From contig NZ_AWEZ01000017.1 of the NCBI RefSeq assembly GCF_000468755.1, positions 1 through 64,000 of the forward strand: a stretch of 64,000 bases of DNA. The letters run 5' to 3'. Shown here one piece after another: positions 45,512 through 53,053 of this stretch. Both the position numbers and the translations under genes were made by a program. The notes beneath the pieces were generated by a model. It searched no databases. It worked only from the letters and a program-made list of their open reading frames with translations, and had not been told where the DNA came from. Within the stretch, counting starts at the first letter, position 1; each line of letters starts with the position of its first letter. The DNA is from Olsenella profusa F0195. GTDB lineage: Bacteria > Actinomycetota > Coriobacteriia > Coriobacteriales > Atopobiaceae.

Positions 45512-46996
45512 ATGAACGTAAAGCTGGACAAGACCTACGGGCTCTATATCGATGGAAGGTTCGTACCTGCCTCCGATGGTGCGACCTTCCCCACAACCAA
45601 CCCCGCCACCGGCGAGAAGCTGGCCGAATGCGCCGAGGCCACCAGAGAGGACCTCGATGCGGCAGTCGACGCAGCCTGGAGGGCCTTCCCCTCCTGGAAG
45701 GAGGTCGAGCCCGCCAAGCGCGCCGCCGTCCTCCTCAGGATAGCCGACATCATCGATGCCAACGCCGACCTGCTCGCCGAGGTCGAGACCCTCGACAACG
45801 GCAAGCCCATCCGCGAGACCAAGGCCGTCGACATCCCCTTGGCCGCCGACCACTTCCGCTACTTCGCCGGAGCCATCCGCACCGAGGAGGGCTCCGCCAG
45901 CGTGCTCGACGGCGGCTTCCTGAGCCTCATCCTGCGCGAGCCCATCGGTGTCGTCGGTCAGATCGTCCCCTGGAACTTCCCGTTCCTCATGGGCGCCTGG
46001 AAGCTCGCCCCGGTGCTGGCCGCCGGAGACTGCACCGTCATCAAATCGTCCTCGTCGACGCCCCTGTCGCTGCTCGTCCTCATGCAGCTCATCGGCGACG
46101 TCGTCCCCGCCGGCGTCATCAACGTGATCACCGGCAGGGGCTCGAGGTCAGGCCAGTGGATGCTCGAGCATCCCGGCTTCCGCAAGCTCGCCTTCACCGG
46201 TTCCACCGAAGTGGGCCTCTCGGTTGCGAAGGCTGCCGCGGAGAGGCTCATCCCCGCCACGCTCGAACTGGGCGGCAAGAGCGCCAACATCTTCTTCGAC
46301 GACTGCAGCTTCGAGCAGGCCATCGATGGCCTGCAGCTGGGCATCCTCTTCAACCAGGGCCAGGTGTGCTGCGCCGGCAGCCGCGTCTTCGTCCAGGAGG
46401 GCATCTACGACAAGTTCGTGGCGGCGGCCGTCGAGCAGTTCAACAAGGTGAGAATCGGCGATCCGCTCGACCCCGAGACCCAGCTGGGGGCCCAGGTCAA
46501 CGAGGCACAGGCCAAGAAGGTCATGCGCTACATCGACATCGCCCGCAAGGAGGGCGCCACTATCGCCTGCGGCGGTGAGCCCTGCACCGAGGGCGCCTGT
46601 GCCAACGGCACCTTCTTCAAGCCCACGCTCATCACCGACATAGACAACAAGGCCACCTGCTCCCGCGAGGAGATCTTCGGCCCCGTTGCCGTGGTCATCA
46701 AGTTCAAGACCGAGGACGAGGTCGTCGCAATGGCCAACGAGTCGGACTACGGCCTGGGCGGTGCCGTGTGGACGCAGAACCTCAACCGCGCCCTACGCGT
46801 GGCCCGCAGCATTGAGACCGGCCGCATGTGGGTCAACACCTACAACCAGATTCCAGCCGGCGCACCGTTCGGTGGCTACAAGAGCTCCGGCATCGGCCGC
46901 GAGACGCACAAGGTCATCCTCGATCACTACACGCAGGCAAAGAACATCATGATCAACCTCAGCGAGGCGCCGTCCGGATTCTATCCGCACAAGTAG
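45512..46996 (+). CDS. Aldehyde dehydrogenase (NAD(P)-dependent)
   Basis: 494 aa. Catalytic Cys in GQVCCAGSR, general-base Glu in LELGGKS, the Asn in VPWNFP, the NAD loop FTGSTEVG and EEIFGPV. It oxidises an aldehyde to its acid; closest in feel to broad-range aldehyde dehydrogenases. GAGAGGAGAG precedes the ATG at 45512. It is transcribed alone and ends in a strong hairpin. Confidence 0.92.
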   Translation: MNVKLDKTYGLYIDGRFVPASDGATFPTTNPATGEKLAECAEATREDLDAAVDAAWRAFPSWKEVEPAKRAAVLLRIADIIDANADLLAEVETLDNGKPIRETKAVDIPLAADHFRYFAGAIRTEEGSASVLDGGFLSLILREPIGVVGQIVPWNFPFLMGAWKLAPVLAAGDCTVIKSSSSTPLSLLVLMQLIGDVVPAGVINVITGRGSRSGQWMLEHPGFRKLAFTGSTEVGLSVAKAAAERLIPATLELGGKSANIFFDDCSFEQAIDGLQLGILFNQGQVCCAGSRVFVQEGIYDKFVAAAVEQFNKVRIGDPLDPETQLGAQVNEAQAKKVMRYIDIARKEGATIACGGEPCTEGACANGTFFKPTLITDIDNKATCSREEIFGPVAVVIKFKTEDEVVAMANESDYGLGGAVWTQNLNRALRVARSIETGRMWVNTYNQIPAGAPFGGYKSSGIGRETHKVILDHYTQAKNIMINLSEAPSGFYPHK

Positions 46997-47005
46997 CACC
47001 GCAGC

Positions 47006-47045
47006 ATGCCGGAGGGCACCCATCCGCCCCTGTGCCCTCCGGCAT
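47006..47045 (+). terminator. Terminator hairpin after the aldehyde dehydrogenase
   Basis: ATGCCGGAGGGCAC (47006-47019) pairs perfectly over 14 bases with GTGCCCTCCGGCAT (47032-47045), 12-base loop, 9 bases after the stop codon. There is no T-run, as with other hairpins in this window. Confidence 0.7.
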
Positions 47046-47136
47046 CACACTCGTTCCACCCTGTGCGCAAGGCGTCTGCCCCGTCCCACGCCATCATCTA
47101 GGAGAGCCTCATGCTGTAAGGGGCTTGGAGACTCAG

Positions 47137-47556
47137 CTAGACGACGTAGCTCGCGCGGTTGTTGGGCGTCTCGTCGCAGTCAACCCTGCTGATGGGCAGT
47201 CCGCGGTCGCGGAGACGCTCGGCCAGGTAGCGCGCCAGGTTCTCCGCCGTCGTGCGGAAGGGTAGCATCGTGAGCGTAAATCCCTCGTCCTCGAGGGCCG
47301 CGATGGTCTGCGGCTTGAGGGAGCCCTCCTCCACGAGAAAGGTATGGTCGAGCCTGTCGCATTCCTCGCGCACGATGCGCTTGAGGACCCCAAAGTCAAC
47401 CACCATGCCCCGCTGCGTGCCGGCCTCCCCGAGGGACTCGGCGGTGACGTAGGCCGTCACGCGCCACTGATGGCCGTGCAGGTTCTCGCACGCACCATGG
47501 TAGCCCGTCAGGAAGTGGGCGCTGTCAAACCAGTACTCGGTCGAGAGCTCGTACAT
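47137..47556 (-). CDS. queD: 6-carboxy-tetrahydropterin synthase (QueD family)
   Basis: 139 aa. Zinc histidines in DSAHFL and NLHGHQW, catalytic Cys in ACENLHGH, and a later LDHTFL and PTAE-like TTAENLARYLAE. In bacteria this fold mostly makes 6-carboxytetrahydropterin for queuosine and deazapurines. No other que gene is in view. It is 6 bases after ricT and may be the last gene of the tmk-holB-ricT transcript. Confidence 0.9.
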   Translation of the reverse strand: MYELSTEYWFDSAHFLTGYHGACENLHGHQWRVTAYVTAESLGEAGTQRGMVVDFGVLKRIVREECDRLDHTFLVEEGSLKPQTIAALEDEGFTLTMLPFRTTAENLARYLAERLRDRGLPISRVDCDETPNNRASYVV

Positions 47557-47562
47557 GATGAT

Positions 47563-49011
47563 CTACTCGCCCGAGGGGGCCGTGCCGACAGAGGGGCCAC
47601 CCACCGCGCCACCACGACCGCGACCGCCGCGATGGCGCCGCCGGCGCGGCTTGCGCTCTCCCGCCGTCCGGGCGGAGGCACCATCGCCCTCCTGCGGGCG
47701 TTGGTGCTGCTTGGCCTGCTGTCCACCACGGTCACCGGGCCGGCGGCGCTCCGAACGTCCTCGGCCCTGAGCCTTGCCCCCTGCCCGCTTGGCTTGCGTA
47801 TCGCCCTGCGCCTCCGTGCCCTCATGATGACGGCGGCGATGGCGCGTGGCATGCTGTGCGCCGCCCTGTTCGTGGTGCGCCGCCTGCGGGGCGACGTCGT
47901 TCGCATGCACCTTCTTGCGGCGGTGGCGCTGTCGCCTGGATCCCTCCGAGGCCCCCCCACCCTCGCCGCGCGCCTCGGGCGCGCCCTGTCCCTTCCCCCC
48001 ATGACGGCGACGGCGGGATCGGCTCTCCACAAAGATGTCGGACTCGTTGAACGTCTCCTGGGGGATCACGCCGTTTGCACGGTCAAGCTCGGCAAGGGCC
48101 ATCTGCACCTCGGGTGACTGCAGGCGCTCCAACGCCTCGCGCGACACCGTGTCGGGACGGCAGGGGCACGAGAGCTCCTCGCTCTTCCTGACGGCCGCCT
48201 CCGACGTGTCCATGTCGACCAGGGGGACACGGATCTGCTTGCCGCTCTCGAGACGCAGCGCAAGCTGCTCCTTGGGCGTGTCATACTCCACGATCTTGGC
48301 CTTGCCCAGCGGCGTCTCGATGACGGCATTGCGCTTGGGGGCACGACGCTTGAAGTCGCGGTAGGCGTCGAACTCGTAGCGCAGGCAGCACATGAGACGG
48401 CCGCAGGCGCCCGAGATCTTTGACGTGTTGAGGGGCAGGTCCTGCTCCTTGGCCATGCGGATGGAGACGGGCTCGAACTCGCGGCCCAGGCGGGCGCAGC
48501 AGAGCTCCTGGCCGCAGTGGGCATAGCCACCGGCAAGCGCCGCCTCCTCACGCACGCCGATCTGGCGCATGTCCACGCGCTCGTGCAGCTCGCGTGAGAG
48601 CTCGCGCACGAGCTGGCGGAAGTCCACGCGCTCCTCCGCAGAGAAGTAGCACACCACGCGGCCACCCCCAAAGAGGTATTCCACCCCCACGGGCTTCATG
48701 TCCAGGTCAAGGCCATGCACCAGGCGACGGAAGGTGGGCAGGGCGTCCTCGCCACGCTCCGCAAGCCGCTCGGCATGCTTGAGGTCATCGGGCGAGGCGA
48801 TGCGCACCACCGCACGCAGGGGGGCATCGCCCACGGTGTCCCTGAGGGTGTCCGCATCGACCTCCCGGGCATCCATGGTCACCAAGCCAATCTCCTGGCC
48901 ACGCTCCGTGGAGCATATGACGTGGTCACCCTCCTGGGCACCCGTCTCCTTGGGATCGAACCACAGGTCGTGCGTTACATAGTGAAACCTTACCGGTACG
49001 ACGGTGGGCAT
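47563..49011 (-). CDS. ricT: PSP1-domain protein RicT with long basic tail
   Basis: 482 aa. Residues 1-about 290 are the PSP1 domain, with paired cysteine motifs CGQELCC and CGRLMCC that in B. subtilis Ric proteins take part in iron-sulfur binding and RNase Y control. The last 160 residues are low-complexity, rich in Arg, Gly and His, and probably disordered and RNA-binding. The usual family length is near 270-300, so the tail is an addition. The start overlaps holB by 22 bases. Confidence 0.88.
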   Translation of the reverse strand: MPTVVPVRFHYVTHDLWFDPKETGAQEGDHVICSTERGQEIGLVTMDAREVDADTLRDTVGDAPLRAVVRIASPDDLKHAERLAERGEDALPTFRRLVHGLDLDMKPVGVEYLFGGGRVVCYFSAEERVDFRQLVRELSRELHERVDMRQIGVREEAALAGGYAHCGQELCCARLGREFEPVSIRMAKEQDLPLNTSKISGACGRLMCCLRYEFDAYRDFKRRAPKRNAVIETPLGKAKIVEYDTPKEQLALRLESGKQIRVPLVDMDTSEAAVRKSEELSCPCRPDTVSREALERLQSPEVQMALAELDRANGVIPQETFNESDIFVESRSRRRRHGGKGQGAPEARGEGGGASEGSRRQRHRRKKVHANDVAPQAAHHEQGGAQHATRHRRRHHEGTEAQGDTQAKRAGGKAQGRGRSERRRPGDRGGQQAKQHQRPQEGDGASARTAGERKPRRRRHRGGRGRGGAVGGPSVGTAPSGE

Positions 49012-50138
49012 GCGAGTGCCTCCTTGACAGAGAGGAGCATGGTCTCGATGACCAGCTGAGGTGTTACGTTGTGGGCGAGGTCGTCCCGTGCCTGCGCAAG
49101 CGCCTCGAGCGCGCGGAGACAGCCCTCCGAGGATGCGGAGCGCGCGATGCGGTCGATGGGGTCGTTCACGTCCTCGTTCACCACCGGCTCGCCGATTTCC
49201 TCGATACGCACGAGCACGTCGCGCAGGAGTGAGTCGGCAGCAGCCAACGCCTCCATCATACCCGAACGCTCGCGGGCACTTATCTCGCGCTTGTTGGCGG
49301 CCTCCACGCGCTTGAGTGCCGCGGGGCTCAGATAGTCGGCACTCTCGTCACGTGACGCCTCCTGGCGGGACCTCACCTGGTCGAGCGTCGCGTGCACTGC
49401 ATCGACGATGTCGCGCGCGGCGCACAGCACGTCCCACGCATCATCGCGAGCCAGCTCCCCCAAGGTGCGCACCACTTTGCGGCGCACCTCGCGACGACTG
49501 GTCGAGGCGAGAAACTCGGCCGCACGTCCGGGCGCTCCCGTGATGGAGAGCGCCACGCGCGCCTCGTATCCCGTGATGCCGCTCGCCCGCTCCACGGCGC
49601 GCGCCGCGGCATCCGGTGCCACGATGCGGAAGGGGACCTGCTGGCAGCGCGAGACGAGCGTGGGCAGCACCGACGCCGCAGAGCGGGCGATGAGCACGAA
49701 GTACGTGCCCTCGGGCGGCTCCTCAATGGTCTTGAGCAGGGCATTGGCAGCCGCACCGCGGAGCAGCCCCGCCTCGTCCAGGATATAGACCTTGGCCTGG
49801 GCGCGCACGGGTGCCAAAGGGACGTCGTCAATGAGCTCGCGCACCTGGCCCACGAGGTACCCCGTGGCGCTCTCGGGCTTGAGGTAGCGCACGTCGGGAT
49901 GGGTGCGGTGGGCCACGCGGATGCACTCGTCGCAGCTCGCGTCGCCGCCGCGGGGACAGATGATGCACGTCGCCAGGGCAAAGGCGCCCTCCACCATGCC
50001 CGCGCCAGGGGCGCCCAGAAAGAGATAGGCCTGGCTCAGCCGGCCCTCCGCAAGGGCGCGCGCAAGGAAGTCGCGCACGCGGGGCTGCTGGTCGAGGACG
50101 GAGAGGGCCTGGGGATATGGCGATGCCTGCGTACCCAT
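48990..50138 (-). CDS. holB: DNA polymerase III delta' subunit
   Basis: 382 aa. Clamp-loader AAA fold: LFLGAPGAGMVEGAFALA stands at the P-loop without the catalytic Lys, as expected for delta'; zinc cysteines CIICPRGGDASCDEC; KVYILDEAGLL; LLKTIEEPP; SRCQ. The ATG at 50138 follows AGGGGG. The gene lies with ricT and, across a 2.2 kb insert, tmk. A diverged copy of this start lies at 52345-52402. Confidence 0.9.
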   Translation of the reverse strand: MGTQASPYPQALSVLDQQPRVRDFLARALAEGRLSQAYLFLGAPGAGMVEGAFALATCIICPRGGDASCDECIRVAHRTHPDVRYLKPESATGYLVGQVRELIDDVPLAPVRAQAKVYILDEAGLLRGAAANALLKTIEEPPEGTYFVLIARSAASVLPTLVSRCQQVPFRIVAPDAAARAVERASGITGYEARVALSITGAPGRAAEFLASTSRREVRRKVVRTLGELARDDAWDVLCAARDIVDAVHATLDQVRSRQEASRDESADYLSPAALKRVEAANKREISARERSGMMEALAAADSLLRDVLVRIEEIGEPVVNEDVNDPIDRIARSASSEGCLRALEALAQARDDLAHNVTPQLVIETMLLSVKEALACPPSYR

Positions 50139-50158
50139 GTCAGTTGCCCCCTGCCAGG
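50101..50158. repeat. Repeat arm at the intact holB start
   Basis: 58 bases covering the first 12-13 codons and ribosome site of holB. By hand alignment without gaps it matches 52345-52402 at 40 positions. The two arms bracket the decaying ABC region in direct orientation. CAGGTTGC (50155-50162) and GCAACCTG (50204-50211) form an 8-base dyad at the insert side. Confidence 0.7.
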
Positions 50159-50601
50159 TTGCTCGCATCAGGCTGCGAGGTGGCAGCAGACGACCTTTGC
50201 GGGGCAACCTGACCTTGCAAACTGAGCATGAAAGTCCTTATCAGAGAAAAGCACGTTTTTTGCATGACAGTCTCTTGAATTGTAATGAGGGCGTACCGAA
50301 GTGCCAAGCCAGACTGCAAGTACTCCGAAGATCGTAGGCTGACACCCACAGGTACGTCAACAGGCCGTCAACGTCACACACCCATCCCCAAAGAGGCAGA
50401 TTGCAACGCTCACCGAGATACTTTAGCTCAGATAGCCCATTGACAAGGGGACGGTACATCACACTCACCACCTGCTCTAGACTGCGCCTCTACCTAGACT
50501 TAGAGGAGCGAGGCATTGGAGCGCGGCAAAGACGCTGGACACTTTTATAGTTGTACCGACAATGAGCCCACCTCGCCCCTTCTAATGACGCGACCAGAAC
50601 T
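50139..50601. other. Gene-free, AT-richer gap at the holB end of the insert
   Basis: 463 bases, visibly richer in A/T than its neighbours. Short frames on both strands have no recognisable content. The segment next to 50139 holds the holB ribosome site and presumably a promoter for holB-ricT-queD now that tmk is separated from them; GATAAG near 50237 (minus strand) could be part of a -10 but no full promoter is convincing. Confidence 0.45.
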
Positions 50602-51438
50602 CTACGCAGGTTGAGAGAGCAGCTGCGTATGAGCGAGGTTGCGATAGAGTGGCGATGTCTGCAATAGTTGTACGTGAGTGCCCTCGTCAACCACCCGCCC
50701 ACCATCAAGTACCAGTATGTCGTCCGCATCCACAACTGTCGAAAGACGGTGCGCCACAATACTGCGAGCGCTGTGTGGTGCGTAGCAATCGATCAGGTTT
50801 TGGGCAAGCTCCTCGTTTGCCCCATCAAGATTGGATGTTGACTCATCGAGCAGGAGCAGTTCGGGTTCCCTCAGTAGGGCCCTCAGCAACGCAAGCCTCT
50901 GACGCTCCCCACCAGAAAGCAGCACTCCATGCTCACCAACGTCGGCATCCAATCCATCGTGTGATCCATTGCACACGTCAATGAGGTTACATGCCTGAAG
51001 CATGCACATGAGCTTGGCATCATTCACCTGTGAGATTCCAAGGGTCAAATTGTCTCTGATGGTTCCTGACAGAATGGGGGCATCCTGCTCCACATAAGCG
51101 ATATGGTTGCGCACGATGCGACGATCGAGGCTAGCGACGTCAGCCCCTTTGAAAAAGATCGTTCCGCCCACAGGATCATAGAGTCGCGAGATAAGATCGA
51201 GCACGGTACTCTTCCCGGCACCCGAGGGTCCCACTATTGCAAGCGCCTCTAAGAGAGAGGTGACACCAATGCAACGTTTTTTGCCACCTTGAACCCCGTT
51301 TGCCAGACGTTATCACACTGCTCCTCGATTTAATAGGCCAAGTATGACAATTGCTACTAGCAGCTTTGTTTGTTTGAGCACCCCATAGAACAGCTCTCCC
51401 AGGGCGGCTCTCCTGTCAAACCCATTGGGTGCATTCAC
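50602..51438 (-). pseudogene. Decayed ABC exporter: N-terminal stub plus nucleotide-binding domain
   Basis: A GTG at 51438, overlapping the permease stop (GTGA), opens 41 codons ending in a first membrane helix (QTKLLVAIVILGLLNRG) and then TGA TAA. The same frame continues to 50602 as a full ATPase domain: VGPSGAGKST, YVEQDAPILSGTI, LLSGGERQR, LLLLDESTSNLD, VAHRLSTV. About 300 residues of membrane domain are missing. Intact relatives are MsbA/BmrA/LanT-type exporters. An internal deletion best explains this. Confidence 0.8.
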
Positions 51439-52214
51439 GTCTGCACCCCCCTCCTCTGAAAGAGAAAGCCGGCCAACGCCATGAAAACCACGACCCATAT
51501 CGTGAGGACAAGGAGTGCGACACCAGGCCCAAGGCCGGCAGAGGGGGTCTCTGCCACAATAGAAGAGGGGTCATACAACTGCACTCCCGCAGAAAAGGGC
51601 AAGTACTGCGCTCCAGGCATGAGATGCACCAAGACCAGCGTGAACTGTGATGTAACGATCAGGATCAGGAGAGGCGTCAGAGCCTGACGACAGATTATCG
51701 TAAGCGCAAAGCTTAGCAGCGCTATGGCGGCCCAGCTGACTATCGCCCCACCCAAGCTCAACAGGTAGGAAACAGTAATTCCACCATGCAGGATGCCAAC
51801 CTCCCCAAGCTGCAGTTGGCTTATGAACGCAACAAGGGGAACGACGACCATTCCCAAGAGCAGCGAAACAACGCCAACGGCAAGCGCCTTGGCCCCAAGG
51901 AGACGCAGACGATTCGGAACCGCAAGTAACGACACCTTGAGCTGGTCAAATTGATACTCACTACTGACAGATATGCTTCCCAGAAGTATGAGAAAAACCT
52001 GGCCCAGCTCTATGCCGTCAAACCCAACGGACTCCGGTGTTATGCCCGGAGCAAGTGTGGGGTCACCGGTACTGATCGCGTCTCTCACGGAGGGCGTTGT
52101 CAGCAGCGCATAGAGTGGCAGAAGCACGGTTGTTGCCGCAACTACATACCGAATAAAACGCAGAGTGAGCAACTTCTTGAATTCTGATGAGACCGCACGT
52201 GCAAAAGCCCTCAT
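51435..52214 (-). CDS. ABC-2 family permease, orphan
   Basis: 259 aa. Six hydrophobic segments; the start MRAFARAVSSEFKKLLTLRFIRYV and the external loop with TPESVGFDGIELGQVFLILLGSISVSSEYQ resemble lantibiotic-immunity or bacteriocin-type ABC-2 permeases. The ATPase that normally accompanies such a permease is not beside it, and the next gene is a decayed exporter, so it may no longer function. The start at 52214 has only a weak ribosome site. Confidence 0.7.
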   Translation of the reverse strand: MRAFARAVSSEFKKLLTLRFIRYVVAATTVLLPLYALLTTPSVRDAISTGDPTLAPGITPESVGFDGIELGQVFLILLGSISVSSEYQFDQLKVSLLAVPNRLRLLGAKALAVGVVSLLLGMVVVPLVAFISQLQLGEVGILHGGITVSYLLSLGGAIVSWAAIALLSFALTIICRQALTPLLILIVTSQFTLVLVHLMPGAQYLPFSAGVQLYDPSSIVAETPSAGLGPGVALLVLTIWVVVFMALAGFLFQRRGVQT

Positions 52215-52344
52215 CCCACCATTCTTACCAAGGCAAGAAGGGCCATGTAAGCCAGTCAAGACAAGGCGAGACACTTCGATCGCGCGATATGAGACACATG
52301 CCAGCCAACGCTGCAGCATCTTTCATCTTTGATTCCCAAACAAG

Positions 52345-52402
52345 CAAAGGGCCCTGAGATACAGGGATACCCACGCACCTATGTCAGTCTCCTCCTGCCA
52401 AC
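52345..52402. repeat. Diverged copy of the holB 5' end
   Basis: Three bases past the tmk stop, the minus strand reads a ribosome site (GGCAGGAGGAG) and then ATAGGTGCG where holB has ATGGGTACG. It continues in register for about 12 codons before drifting. The spacing from tmk stop to this lost start is 23 bases, as expected for an old tmk-holB junction. The start codon is destroyed (ATG to ATA). Confidence 0.7.
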
Positions 52403-52405
52403 ATG

Positions 52406-53053
52406 TCACAACGGGTGGAAGTCAAGCTGCGGAAACGTATGACGGACAAGGGACGCGACACGCAGGGAGACCTCATCCTCCGAGGCGTCGGCATCCACCA
52501 CCATCACGCGACCAGGCTCCATCCCCGCAAGCTCGAGATATGCATCGCGGACCCGCTCCTGAAACTGGGCCCCTTCGGCCTCAAGCCTGTCTACGCCGCC
52601 CTTGGTAGCACGACGCAACGCGAGCTGGGGGTCAAGGTCAAGAAGGAACGTGAGGTCCGGCACAAGGCCACAGCTCCCCAAGAGATTGCAGGACAGCGTG
52701 ACGTCCCTGTCCACCCCTCGTCCGCCATACTGGTAGGCAAACGTGGAATCAAAGAAGCGGTCGCTCACGACGATGGCCCCCCGCTCCAGCGAGGGCTGGA
52801 TTACCTGTCGCACGAGCTGGGCCCTAGACGCGTTCATGAGCAGGAGCTCGCACTCGTCTGCCATCTCGTCGCTACGGGGGTCGAGCAGGATGGCCCGTAT
52901 CCGCTCGCCAATGGGCGTACCACCGGGCTCACGCAGGAGGATGACCTCCATGCCGGCGGCCTCAAGCGCATGTGCCAGGCGATGCGCCTGAGTAGTCTTG
53001 CCAGAGCCATCGATGCCCTCGAACGTTAGGAAGATGCCACGCTCGCCGTTCAT
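52406..53053 (-). CDS. tmk: Thymidylate kinase
   Basis: 215 aa. P-loop FEGIDGSGKTTQ, DRX motif SDRFFDST, and LLDLDPQLALRRA. Phosphorylates dTMP to dTDP. The ATG at 53053 overlaps the topA stop (ATGA). Its former downstream partner holB is now 2.2 kb away. Confidence 0.94.
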   Translation of the reverse strand: MNGERGIFLTFEGIDGSGKTTQAHRLAHALEAAGMEVILLREPGGTPIGERIRAILLDPRSDEMADECELLLMNASRAQLVRQVIQPSLERGAIVVSDRFFDSTFAYQYGGRGVDRDVTLSCNLLGSCGLVPDLTFLLDLDPQLALRRATKGGVDRLEAEGAQFQERVRDAYLELAGMEPGRVMVVDADASEDEVSLRVASLVRHTFPQLDFHPL

